From assembly GCA_947302205.1 (NCBI GenBank), contig CAMYVD010000011.1:1-55304 (forward strand): 55,304 nt of DNA. The letters are read 5' to 3'. Shown here piece after piece: positions 41,685 through 49,357 of the stretch. Positions within the stretch are counted from its first letter, which is position 1, and each line of letters begins with the position of its first letter. Under the pieces are notes generated by a model. It was given only the letters and a program-made list of their open reading frames with translations, searched no databases and had not been told where the DNA came from. The translations under genes and the position numbers were made by a program. This stretch comes from an uncultured Bacteroidales bacterium. Its GTDB lineage: Bacteria; Bacteroidota; Bacteroidia; Bacteroidales; F082.

Positions 41685-42562
41685 GCCTGTTGATTCCTGC
41701 TGTGTTTCCAACGGCGGTGCGACCACAGCCAGTTGTCAGGATTGGATTGGATGAAACGTTCCACGCTACGCACATAGCGTTCCATGATTTCACCATCCTT
41801 CATCTCCTTAGGATGGTCAACAATCTGCTCGAAACTCACCTCATAACGGCCTCTGCCTGTTCGTCTCATGTCAACAAACACGATGGTATAGTCCAGCTTC
41901 TTGGCAAGGCGTTCGATGCCTGTAAACCAGCAAGTGTCCTGATGCAGGAACTCCGTCCAATAGTCTTGTGGCAAGCCCGGTGAGGTTTGGTCGGCCATCA
42001 TGAGCACGGCATTTTTACTATCACGCAGTTCAACCAATCGCCGCATCACCGTTTTCGACTCCATCATTTCCAAGTCACAGTTGCAGGTGCGAAGGTAAAG
42101 CATCAGCAGCTCAAAGGTGGGATTTTTCACCATTTTGTATACGGCTATGCCTTTATGTGAAGTGATTTGGGGAATCATCTTGCCAAACCACTCCCAATTA
42201 CCTGAATGCGGAAGGGCATAAAACACGTTCCTGCCTTGTTCGTAAAGCTGTTGCGCCAGTTCCGGATTGGCAAAGGTAATACGGCTTTGATAGCCTTGAG
42301 TACCCTTGCGCATCATCTTCGGAGCTTCCACAAACAAGTCACAGAGGTTATGGTAGAAGCGACGCTCTATGCTTTTGATTTCCTTGGCATCCTTTTCGGG
42401 GAAAGAACGTAATAAATTCTGCCTGACCACCTTACGGCGATAGCGCAATAGATGATAGATCAAAAAATAATAACAATCGGACTTCAGATACAGAAGCCAA
42501 TAGGGATGGATTGAAAGGAATGCCATCCACAACCTTATGATATGAAACCCGAGTTTTGCCAT
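41681..42562 (-). CDS. LpxL/HtrB-type lysophospholipid acyltransferase
   Basis: 293 residues. Inner membrane anchored (N-terminal hydrophobic segment about 5-40). Catalytic HX4E motif in LPHSGNWEW (about 133), followed by KGIAVYKMVKNP and LMMADQTSP motifs of the lipid A late acyltransferase family. Adds a secondary acyl chain to lipid A, or a related lipid. It is coupled to the downstream glycosyltransferase and begins three bases after the GWxTD gene stop. Confidence 0.9.
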   Translation of the reverse strand: MAKLGFHIIRLWMAFLSIHPYWLLYLKSDCYYFLIYHLLRYRRKVVRQNLLRSFPEKDAKEIKSIERRFYHNLCDLFVEAPKMMRKGTQGYQSRITFANPELAQQLYEQGRNVFYALPHSGNWEWFGKMIPQITSHKGIAVYKMVKNPTFELLMLYLRTCNCDLEMMESKTVMRRLVELRDSKNAVLMMADQTSPGLPQDYWTEFLHQDTCWFTGIERLAKKLDYTIVFVDMRRTGRGRYEVSFEQIVDHPKEMKDGEIMERYVRSVERFIQSNPDNWLWSHRRWKHSRNQQA

Positions 42563-42565
42563 CGT

Positions 42566-44047
42566 TTATCTGGGATTTCTGTACAAGTCGCCAGCGCGAG
42601 AACCCCAAGCTCCCGGGGCTTCCGTCTGATCGATGATATCGCCCGTATAGTCCGGTCCGTAGAAGCGAGAATAGATCATCATTTGCCAACGGGGATTGTT
42701 CACCTCGCCGATGATGTCGGAATGGATCAGTTGGTAGTCGTTGGTAACCATATCCTGCGACATGAACACGCAATGCTTGTTGCGTTGGCCAGCCACCTCA
42801 TAGTAGTGCCATATTTCGTACGGATAGGCACCCGGCTCGAATGGTTCTTCGCAAATCTTATCGGGGGTACCATATTTCAGATACATGTAACCACGGTCGG
42901 TCAAGTAGCCTTTCTTGTTTCTGGTGGTATAGGACGCATTGACCCTCTGGACCTGAGCGTAATATTCTTGCCATGCGTCACGAGGGTTAAGCGGCGAACG
43001 CGTTGCCCAGAAAGTATAAAGGAACTGCTGCATGGTCTTCAGGTCGTCGGTTTTCACCAGATTCTCGATGTAATTGTTTTCAGCCTCGGAGCAACGGGGG
43101 AACAAGCAGCGGAGATACTCACGGATGGTATCGAGATCCTTGATTTCATAAGTAAAGGTATTCTTGGCATCCACCGAAGCGATGTCATCCATTTCGACCT
43201 CGCAACCGGGGTTGTAACGCTGGACAAAGGCGCTGTTTGAGGCCAACAGTTTGTTGTCCCTATCGCGCATCTCCACCACGAGGTAATAGTTGCCTGACGG
43301 AAGATTGCTGATATCGATGGTGTTGAGCAGCACGTTGACATTGCTGACATCCATGCGCTTCACAAAGTCGAAACCCTTCATCTTTTGGGAGGTCTCGTAT
43401 GACTTGATGTAATAATTTACCAAGTATTTGCCTTCGGTGGGATAAACCTTGTCAATGTTGTACAATTCGGAATAGAAAGTAAGCGATTTTGCGTTTGCCA
43501 AGTAGAAAGAGTAAATCCTCGGCATGATGTCATAGCCGTTTTTCGTGAACTCCGAAGGGGTTGATGCTTTGCTGTAGCTATCGACCAGCAGGATGTCAGA
43601 GACTGCGGGCTGGTCTTTGGGGTAATCGATCACGACGGTTTGTTCAGCCGTAAAGGGCATTTGTTTGAGGTTGTTTAGGTCCTTCACGGTAATCTCCATA
43701 AGGTATTCGCCATTGTCAAGGGCGAAGCGCTGTTGGTCGATGAAAGCGCCGATGATCAGCGAGGTATCGGAGGTCACAGGGCTATCCAGTGCGATCTTGG
43801 AGAAGTTGCACACTTTTTCACCCTGTTTGAAGATGATTTGAATTTCAACGGTGGCTTGATATCTGAGAGCTTCAATCTCTTTATACACAAGGCTTGAGCA
43901 ATCGAAGGCGAGAGCGGTCTCGATATAGGGTTTGTCACCTGGCACGTTGAAAGTGGTGTATGACAGCACGGACTGGATGGCTTTATTTTGGGCCATGCCG
44001 GTGGCGACGATGGTCAAAAGGGCAAAAAGGAGGACTAGTTTTTTCAT
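42566..44047 (-). CDS. Secreted GWxTD-domain protein
   Basis: 493 residues from the ATG at 44047; the frame stays open upstream across the tRNA genes but this is chance, as a signal peptide begins at 44047 ([19 protein letters not shown]). N-terminal two thirds beta-rich. The C-terminal GWxTD domain is marked by the [14 protein letters not shown] block and the closing [15 protein letters not shown] with PYEIWHYY. Family found in Bacteroidota and Acidobacteriota with unknown function. It leads the acyltransferase/glycosyltransferase genes in one direction, suggesting an envelope role. Confidence 0.82.
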   Translation of the reverse strand: MKKLVLLFALLTIVATGMAQNKAIQSVLSYTTFNVPGDKPYIETALAFDCSSLVYKEIEALRYQATVEIQIIFKQGEKVCNFSKIALDSPVTSDTSLIIGAFIDQQRFALDNGEYLMEITVKDLNNLKQMPFTAEQTVVIDYPKDQPAVSDILLVDSYSKASTPSEFTKNGYDIMPRIYSFYLANAKSLTFYSELYNIDKVYPTEGKYLVNYYIKSYETSQKMKGFDFVKRMDVSNVNVLLNTIDISNLPSGNYYLVVEMRDRDNKLLASNSAFVQRYNPGCEVEMDDIASVDAKNTFTYEIKDLDTIREYLRCLFPRCSEAENNYIENLVKTDDLKTMQQFLYTFWATRSPLNPRDAWQEYYAQVQRVNASYTTRNKKGYLTDRGYMYLKYGTPDKICEEPFEPGAYPYEIWHYYEVAGQRNKHCVFMSQDMVTNDYQLIHSDIIGEVNNPRWQMMIYSRFYGPDYTGDIIDQTEAPGAWGSRAGDLYRNPR

Positions 44048-44067
44048 AATTAGTAGTTTTGATGCTG

Positions 44068-44075
44068 CAAAATTA
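44068..44075 (-). promoter_or_regulatory. Bacteroidota promoter for the GWxTD operon
   Basis: TAATTTTG on the minus strand (TAnnTTTG) 20 bases before the ATG, with TTTG 22 bases further upstream (44098-44101). Divergent from the tRNA-Ser promoter. Confidence 0.55.
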
Positions 44076-44126
44076 AACAAAAAAAATTTTTTTTGCTCAA
44101 AATGCTTGCGTGAAAGTAAAAAGTTG

Positions 44127-44134
44127 TACTTTTG
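44127..44134 (+). promoter_or_regulatory. Promoter of the tRNA-Ser genes
   Basis: TACTTTTG (TAnnTTTG) ends four bases before the first tRNA; CTTG at 44105-44108 is a plausible -33 element with an 18-base spacer. Confidence 0.55.
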
Positions 44135-44138
44135 CAGC

Positions 44139-44223
44139 GGAGATATGGCTGAGTGGTCGATAGCGGCGGTCTTGAAAACCGTTAAGCCGAAAGGCTTCGG
44201 GGGTTCGAATCCCTCTGTCTCCG
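44139..44223 (+). tRNA. tRNA-Ser (anticodon TGA)
   Basis: Class II tRNA with a long variable arm (AAGCCGAAAGGCTT). Acceptor GGAGATA pairs with TGTCTCC. Anticodon loop CTTGAAAA gives TGA, reading UCA and UCG. T-loop GGTTCGAATCC is present. The CCA end is not encoded (followed by CAAG). Confidence 0.95.
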
Positions 44224-44276
44224 CAAGGGCGGCGCGAGTCGCCTTTATAATGAAAGACCCTGCTGAAAGGCAGTAA

Positions 44277-44362
44277 GGAGAGATGCCGGAGTGGTCGATC
44301 GGGGCGGTCTCGAAAACCGTTGAACGCTTTGCGTTCCAAGGGTTCGAATCCCTTTCTTTCCG
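44277..44362 (+). tRNA. tRNA-Ser (anticodon CGA)
   Basis: Acceptor GGAGAGA pairs with TCTTTCC (one G-T). Anticodon loop TCTCGAAAA gives CGA, reading UCG. Long variable arm GAACGCTTTGCGTTC and T-loop GGTTCGAATCC. It lies 53 bases after the first tRNA-Ser; the palindromic element begins at its discriminator base. Confidence 0.95.
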
Positions 44363-44495
44363 CGTTTGTGGGAAGCCGGTCCGCATAGCGGGCTGGCTTT
44401 TGTGTTTTCCAGTTGGGACGAAAGCTCGCTTTCGGACCTGCTGGGAAACACAAAAGCCGAGGCCAGGCTCCGCCTGGACGGCTTCCCACAAACGC
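44362..44495. repeat. Large branched palindrome directly behind tRNA-Ser
   Basis: Outer arms GCGTTTGTGGGAAGCC (44362) and GGCTTCCCACAAACGC (ending 44495) are perfect over 16 bases. Inside are three hairpins: CCGC-ATA-GCGG; GGCTTTTGTGTTTTCCAG with CTGGGAAACACAAAAGCC (one wobble or mismatch), itself capped by CGAAAGC/GCTTTCG; and CCAGGC-TCC-GCCTGG. The folded form is a cloverleaf or cruciform. No T-run and no coding potential of its own. Confidence 0.85.
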
Positions 44496-44553
44496 AAGGG
44501 CCTCCGCGGCAAGCGGACAGGGATCACGAAGTAATCCCAATAAAATAAATCCT

Positions 44554-44561
44554 TATCTTTG
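44554..44561 (+). promoter_or_regulatory. Bacteroidota -7 box for the YhcC-like gene
   Basis: TATCTTTG (TAnnTTTG) ends four bases before the ATG at 44566, again suggesting a leaderless mRNA. Confidence 0.5.
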
Positions 44562-44565
44562 CCCC

Positions 44566-45495
44566 ATGAATCGCCGTTTCAACTCCTATAATAATTATTT
44601 CAAGTCGCTATTCGGCTCCCGAGTGCAGAAACTTAGCATCGACGCTGGCTTCAGCTGTCCCAACCGTGACGGAAAACTGAGTACCGGCGGCTGCACCTTC
44701 TGTAGCAACGAGGCTTTTAACCCCTCCTACTGCCGTCCAGAGAAAAGCATCCGTCAGCAGATTGAGGAAGGTATCGAGTTTCACCAACGGCGTTATCGGA
44801 GAGCAAGCCAATACCTTGCTTATTTCCAGCCTTATTCCAACACCTACAAGCCACTGGAGGAGCTGAAACAGATCTATCAGCAAGCGCTTGACGTTCCTTC
44901 TGTGGTGGGTATCGTCATCGGCACCCGTCCAGATTTAGTTGACGAGCCCCTACTCCACTATCTCAACGAGGTTCGGCGAACCCACTACGTAATGCTGGAA
45001 TACGGCGTGGAAAGCGTTTATGACGAAACTTTGAAGCGGGTCAACCGTGGACACGACTTTGCTATAACCGAACAAGCCATCCGCATGACCGCCGAACACG
45101 GCATCCCTTGCGGCGGACACTTCATCTTCGGGCTTCCTGGCGAGACCAAAGCCATGATGCTTGATGCCGCTGACATCATCTCACAACTGCCGTTGACCAC
45201 GGTCAAGTTCCATCAGTTGCAGATTTTCAAAGGCACTAGGATGGCCGAGGAATTTCAGCAATATCCCAATGCCTTTCATTTGTTCGAGTTGAACGAATAT
45301 ATCGACTTCGTCATCGACTTTGCCGAGCGGCTCAATCCCGAGATAGTTATTGAGCGTTTTGCCGGCGAAGTCCCTCCCCGATTCCTGGTCTCAGAACCAT
45401 GGATGAAAATGCGTTACGACGAGGTGTTGAGCCGCATTGAGAAACGGATGGAAGAAAGGGATACTTGGCAAGGGAAGATGAGAGGTGAAAGATAA
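44566..45495 (+). CDS. Radical SAM protein of the YhcC/TIGR01212 type
   Basis: 309 residues. Radical SAM Cys in [19 protein letters not shown], then TFCSN, an extended CxnCxxC spacing typical of this family, followed by [28 protein letters not shown] and [11 protein letters not shown]. Homologues are thought to act on tRNA or as Elp3-like enzymes, but the reaction is not settled. Start chosen at 44566 on the conserved [13 protein letters not shown]; the frame is open upstream through the palindrome by chance. Confidence 0.88.
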   Translation: MNRRFNSYNNYFKSLFGSRVQKLSIDAGFSCPNRDGKLSTGGCTFCSNEAFNPSYCRPEKSIRQQIEEGIEFHQRRYRRASQYLAYFQPYSNTYKPLEELKQIYQQALDVPSVVGIVIGTRPDLVDEPLLHYLNEVRRTHYVMLEYGVESVYDETLKRVNRGHDFAITEQAIRMTAEHGIPCGGHFIFGLPGETKAMMLDAADIISQLPLTTVKFHQLQIFKGTRMAEEFQQYPNAFHLFELNEYIDFVIDFAERLNPEIVIERFAGEVPPRFLVSEPWMKMRYDEVLSRIEKRMEERDTWQGKMRGER

Positions 45496-45546
45496 TAGAT
45501 AATAGATAATAGATAATAGATAATAGATAATAGATAATAGATAAAA
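45491..45546 (+). repeat. Heptamer tandem repeat GATAATA
   Basis: Seven perfect copies of GATAATA (45491-45539) plus a final GATAAAA, filling the gap between the YhcC-like stop and the protease ATG at 45557. Such arrays can gain or lose units by slippage. Confidence 0.95.
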
Positions 45547-45556
45547 GTTATAAGTT

Positions 45557-47245
45557 ATGAAGAAAAACATAATAATTGCAGTATTGATGGTATTATTTTG
45601 CAATTTGGGATTCGCGGATCCAGCTCCAAAAACCAAGATCAATATCATACTAAAGGAACAATCCGACCCCGTAGCCTTAAGCCGAGATGCCAGCTGGCTT
45701 CCCAGCAAAGCGGCACGACGCGACTATGTCGTCAAAACCTTGAAAAGCCAAGCGGAAGCGTCGCAACAGGACTTGATAGCATTGCTTAATGAGATGGAGC
45801 AAAACGGCCTCGTATCGGAGATTCGTCCTTTGTGGATCGTCAATTCCATTAGTTGCTACGCCACTCAAGAAGCTCTTATTAGCCTTCAGGATCGTCTCGA
45901 CATCATGACCATTTACCCTTGTGAGCCAACACCTTACCTTTTCGACGAGCCCACCTCCCCCGCCGCCCGAGGCGATGGCCGCGAGATTGCGGAAAACCTG
46001 CTGAAAGTGAATGCCAATATAGTTTGGGAACAAGGCTATAGAGGGCAAGGCGTGCTTGTTGGTCTCATCGACACAGGCGCTCGTCTCGACCATGCTGACT
46101 TACAGGGCCGTCTTTGGGATGGAGGTTCGGAATACCCCAACCATGGCTACGACTTCTATTCACATGACAACGATCCGTCAGACACACAGGGCCACGGCAC
46201 CCATGTAGCCGGAACCATAGTGGGGACTGGCTTTTCAGGCACGCAGACCGGCGTCGCTCCCGATGCTGAAATCATGGTCTTGAAGGTTTTCCATGGCGAA
46301 GACAACCTCACCGAGCCCACCATGTGGGTCGAGGCGATGCAGTTTGCCGTTGAACATGGCGCCGACGTGCTAAATATGTCGCTCGGGCAACCGCTGCCAA
46401 ACGCCAGCGTCAAGCTGATGGCGCGACAAGCCTGTGATAACACCTTGGCTGCTGGCGTGGTAGCTGCAGTGTGCGCCGGCAACTCACGTCAGATACAGAT
46501 GTTGGCTCCAGTACCATATAATATCTGGTCGCCTGGCGACTGCCCTCCACCCCATCTGCATGAAGACCAGCTGGTCAACCCCGGAGGTACCAGTTGTGTC
46601 ATTTGCGTTGGCGCTGTCGATTTCAACGACGCCCTTTCACCGACCTCCTCGGAAGGTCCCTCGTTATGGACCGACGTAGCACAGTACAACGATTACCCCT
46701 ACTCCAGCGGTAGTTCTACCACCATTGGCCTTATCCGTCCCGACGTCTGCGCTCCCGGCGTGAATGTCAAGTCGTTGGATTACAACACCACCAACGGTTA
46801 TTGCCTCAAAAGCGGCACCTCGATGGCAACGCCCTGCGTAGCAGGCACGATAGCGTTGATGCTCTCCAAGAACCCCGAGTTAACCCCTGACCAGATCGAC
46901 GAGATCCTGGAAACAACGGCTGTGCATTTCTCCGAACATAAAAACAATGACTTCGGTTCAGGAAGAATCAATGCCCTTGCAGCTGTCAATGCCGTAGGCT
47001 ATGAAGGCGTCTCCGAGATCAACGAAGGTCAAGTCAACGTGTTTCCCAATCCCTCAAACGATGACTTCACCATCACCTGTGATGAAATGAGACAAATCGA
47101 GGTCTATTCCGCCGATGGAAAGATGATCCAACAGGCTTGGATGGAAGGAAACACCTATCTACTCAAAGGCCTAAAAAAAGGCATCTATCTGCTGAAGATC
47201 ACAACAGATAGATGCACTTTGTATCAGAAAGCCGTCAGGTTATAA
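45557..47245 (+). CDS. T9SS-secreted subtilisin-like serine protease (S8)
   Basis: 562 residues. Signal peptide (NIIIAVLMVLFCNLGFA), a propeptide of about 100 residues, then the catalytic domain with Asp in VGLIDTGARLDH, His in GHGTHVAGT, the oxyanion Asn in VCAGNS and Ser in GTSMATPC. C-terminal T9SS sorting domain (VNVFPNPSNDDF ... GIYLLKITTDR). Secreted to the surface or medium. Its start lies 10 bases behind a variable-type heptamer repeat. The stop codon abuts the stop of the convergent C10 protease. Confidence 0.92.
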   Translation: MKKNIIIAVLMVLFCNLGFADPAPKTKINIILKEQSDPVALSRDASWLPSKAARRDYVVKTLKSQAEASQQDLIALLNEMEQNGLVSEIRPLWIVNSISCYATQEALISLQDRLDIMTIYPCEPTPYLFDEPTSPAARGDGREIAENLLKVNANIVWEQGYRGQGVLVGLIDTGARLDHADLQGRLWDGGSEYPNHGYDFYSHDNDPSDTQGHGTHVAGTIVGTGFSGTQTGVAPDAEIMVLKVFHGEDNLTEPTMWVEAMQFAVEHGADVLNMSLGQPLPNASVKLMARQACDNTLAAGVVAAVCAGNSRQIQMLAPVPYNIWSPGDCPPPHLHEDQLVNPGGTSCVICVGAVDFNDALSPTSSEGPSLWTDVAQYNDYPYSSGSSTTIGLIRPDVCAPGVNVKSLDYNTTNGYCLKSGTSMATPCVAGTIALMLSKNPELTPDQIDEILETTAVHFSEHKNNDFGSGRINALAAVNAVGYEGVSEINEGQVNVFPNPSNDDFTITCDEMRQIEVYSADGKMIQQAWMEGNTYLLKGLKKGIYLLKITTDRCTLYQKAVRL

Positions 47246-49300
47246 TCACTTCGTGACGCTCACCTTCTGGATGGTCGTACCATTAATGGTTTCGATACTC
47301 AGCATATACACACCTTGGCCGAAACGGCTCAAATCTACTGAAGTACTGCCTTCAGCCACAGTCTCGATCAACTTTTGGCCAAGAACATTGGTAACTGTGA
47401 TGGTCATCTCGCCACGACCTTCGATGTTAATCAGGCCTGAGGTCGGATTGGGATAGACGCGGGTATCCTCCTTGTGCTCGATAACGGCGACATGAGGAGT
47501 GGTCTCGCAATCGTTGTTATAAGTCATGAAGATGCCGTCTTCCAGATCTCCTGAAGTATAGAGCTCGTTGCCATCGCCATCATAAATGGTGAATGAGCAT
47601 TCATAGTCGGTGTCGTATTGTTCGTTGGTGTGGTACCAACCATGGTTCCAGATGAAGTTGAGGTTCTGGCGCAGAAGTGATGCTTCACAAAGCAATTCCG
47701 AGCCTTCGGTCAAGGAAATGACCGCGATACGTTGACCATTTTCATCGGTCACACTGATGGCAGCTCCTTTCCAGCCGTCACCGCCAGCGTCGTGGAGTTC
47801 GAAGAAGAGGTTGCACTTTTCACCAACCATGACACTGCGGTAAACATTGCGGCTGATGCCGAATGCATTGGTCACATAGATGGCATACTCGTACAGACCG
47901 GGCTCAAGTCCTTCGTCGGTATAACCCATGAAATCGCCCACTTCGGCATCGGTCAAAACAGCGATTACCTCGTTATTGCGGCGGATGGTGATGGATTCGA
48001 TATCAGTCAGGGCATCGCCATTCAAATCCGTAGCAGGATTGATCCAATTGAGTGAAACGCCATCCATTGTGACGTTCTCGTGCACCGTGAAATCGGACAC
48101 GCTGTCGGCTCTTTGGTAGTAATCGGCTGACACGGGAATAATGTGACCCGTGAAGCCGTTAAACGTGTTGAACGCATATTTTGTGGTGTTCAGAGCTCCG
48201 ATGGGGCACCAAGCATCGTCGCGGCCACTCCAGCCCCAGTTGAAGTGGAAGTAGTCATTCTCATCATAGCCGTCGCACACAAAGGCGTGACCGCCAGCGC
48301 CGCCATCATCGGATCCGCTATAATACAAAGGCAAGTTCTCGTCGAGACCACCATCTTTCAACATCTGAGCCCATTCCTCGTTATCGTAGCCATAACCCGG
48401 CCACCAGCCACCATAGTTGGTGAGGTGGTCGTCACAGGTGTAACCGAAATAACTGCGCAACGCAGGAGGAACATCTTCCGAATAAGCACCGCTACCATCG
48501 TTGCCGTATTGCATATCCACAGCAATACCGCAATGGTGCAGGAACTGGGCGATATAGAACACCTCCTCGTCGGTGCTGGTCGAGTCAATGGCCAACGGCA
48601 TCAACTCGAAATGATAGTCGGTCTCGCCGAAATTGGCGGTCTGTTGAGGATAACCTCCGGGATTATAAGTATGTGAGCTTGTGCCGCGGGTCGGATTGTC
48701 CCAGAATTTCATCACCTGACCCATGGCAGTGGCAACGCAACCGGCATACACATGGCCGCCATGACCTAATTCGTCTTCAGGACATTGGCTGTTGTAAGGG
48801 TAATTCTGGTGCCATATCGTCTGGCACAGCGGGCCCACCACCGCGCGGGTCTGACCGCCACGATTGAGGCTGCCCGTCTCGGAAATCGAACGCCATTCAG
48901 CAACGATATCAGGCGTTGCAGCCATATTATGTTCACGCACATACTGAATCTCCTTGCGGAAGCTATTCAAGGTAAACTCAAAGCCTTCAGCCACATCCTG
49001 AGGGTCGAACGAGCCCTTGGTGGAATAGGCCAAGATAGGCTTCACACGGTCATCACCGGCAACGATCACAAAACCGTTTCCGCCTTTGACGTTGAACACG
49101 TAGTAGTCAGCACCACCACGTTCATCATCTACAGCCATAAAAACCGAATTCAGCTGAATGTCGGCATTACGCTCGGCAACAGCGGTGGTTTTCATAAAGC
49201 GTGTTCCTAATTGTTGGGCCTTCTGCTGATCCACAGGACCGGCATTCAATCCGAGAACCGTCATGGCCATCAGGCCAAAAAGTAATGATAACTTTTTCAT
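47246..49300 (-). CDS. T9SS-secreted C10 family cysteine protease (streptopain-like)
   Basis: 684 residues. Signal peptide, an N-terminal Spi-type propeptide (about 20-130), and the protease domain with catalytic Cys in YAGCVATAMGQVMKFW, His in GGHAFVCDGYDENDYFHFNW, plus NWGW for the oxyanion hole. Further domains: an Fn3-like segment and a beta-sandwich with HDAGGDGWKGAAI. It ends with a type A sorting domain (RVYPNPTSGLINI to GTTIQKVSVTK). Prt/periodontain-like enzymes of Porphyromonas and Prevotella are relatives by family. Confidence 0.9.
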   Translation of the reverse strand: MKKLSLLFGLMAMTVLGLNAGPVDQQKAQQLGTRFMKTTAVAERNADIQLNSVFMAVDDERGGADYYVFNVKGGNGFVIVAGDDRVKPILAYSTKGSFDPQDVAEGFEFTLNSFRKEIQYVREHNMAATPDIVAEWRSISETGSLNRGGQTRAVVGPLCQTIWHQNYPYNSQCPEDELGHGGHVYAGCVATAMGQVMKFWDNPTRGTSSHTYNPGGYPQQTANFGETDYHFELMPLAIDSTSTDEEVFYIAQFLHHCGIAVDMQYGNDGSGAYSEDVPPALRSYFGYTCDDHLTNYGGWWPGYGYDNEEWAQMLKDGGLDENLPLYYSGSDDGGAGGHAFVCDGYDENDYFHFNWGWSGRDDAWCPIGALNTTKYAFNTFNGFTGHIIPVSADYYQRADSVSDFTVHENVTMDGVSLNWINPATDLNGDALTDIESITIRRNNEVIAVLTDAEVGDFMGYTDEGLEPGLYEYAIYVTNAFGISRNVYRSVMVGEKCNLFFELHDAGGDGWKGAAISVTDENGQRIAVISLTEGSELLCEASLLRQNLNFIWNHGWYHTNEQYDTDYECSFTIYDGDGNELYTSGDLEDGIFMTYNNDCETTPHVAVIEHKEDTRVYPNPTSGLINIEGRGEMTITVTNVLGQKLIETVAEGSTSVDLSRFGQGVYMLSIETINGTTIQKVSVTK

Positions 49301-49326
49301 TGTGTCTTTTATTAAATAAGAGGTGG

Positions 49327-49357
49327 CAAAAATAAAGAAATTTTACTACATCTCAAA
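49327..49357 (-). promoter_or_regulatory. Full-consensus Bacteroidota promoter for the C10 protease
   Basis: TATTTTTG (-7 box, 49327-49334) with TTTG (-33) exactly 19 bases upstream (49354-49357), ending 26 bases before the ATG. It overlaps the end of the upstream gene. Confidence 0.75.

Noticed and set aside
42566..44527. 653-codon version of the GWxTD protein
   Set aside because: The extra N-terminal part is translation of the tRNA-Ser genes and palindrome. A signal peptide starts at 44047.
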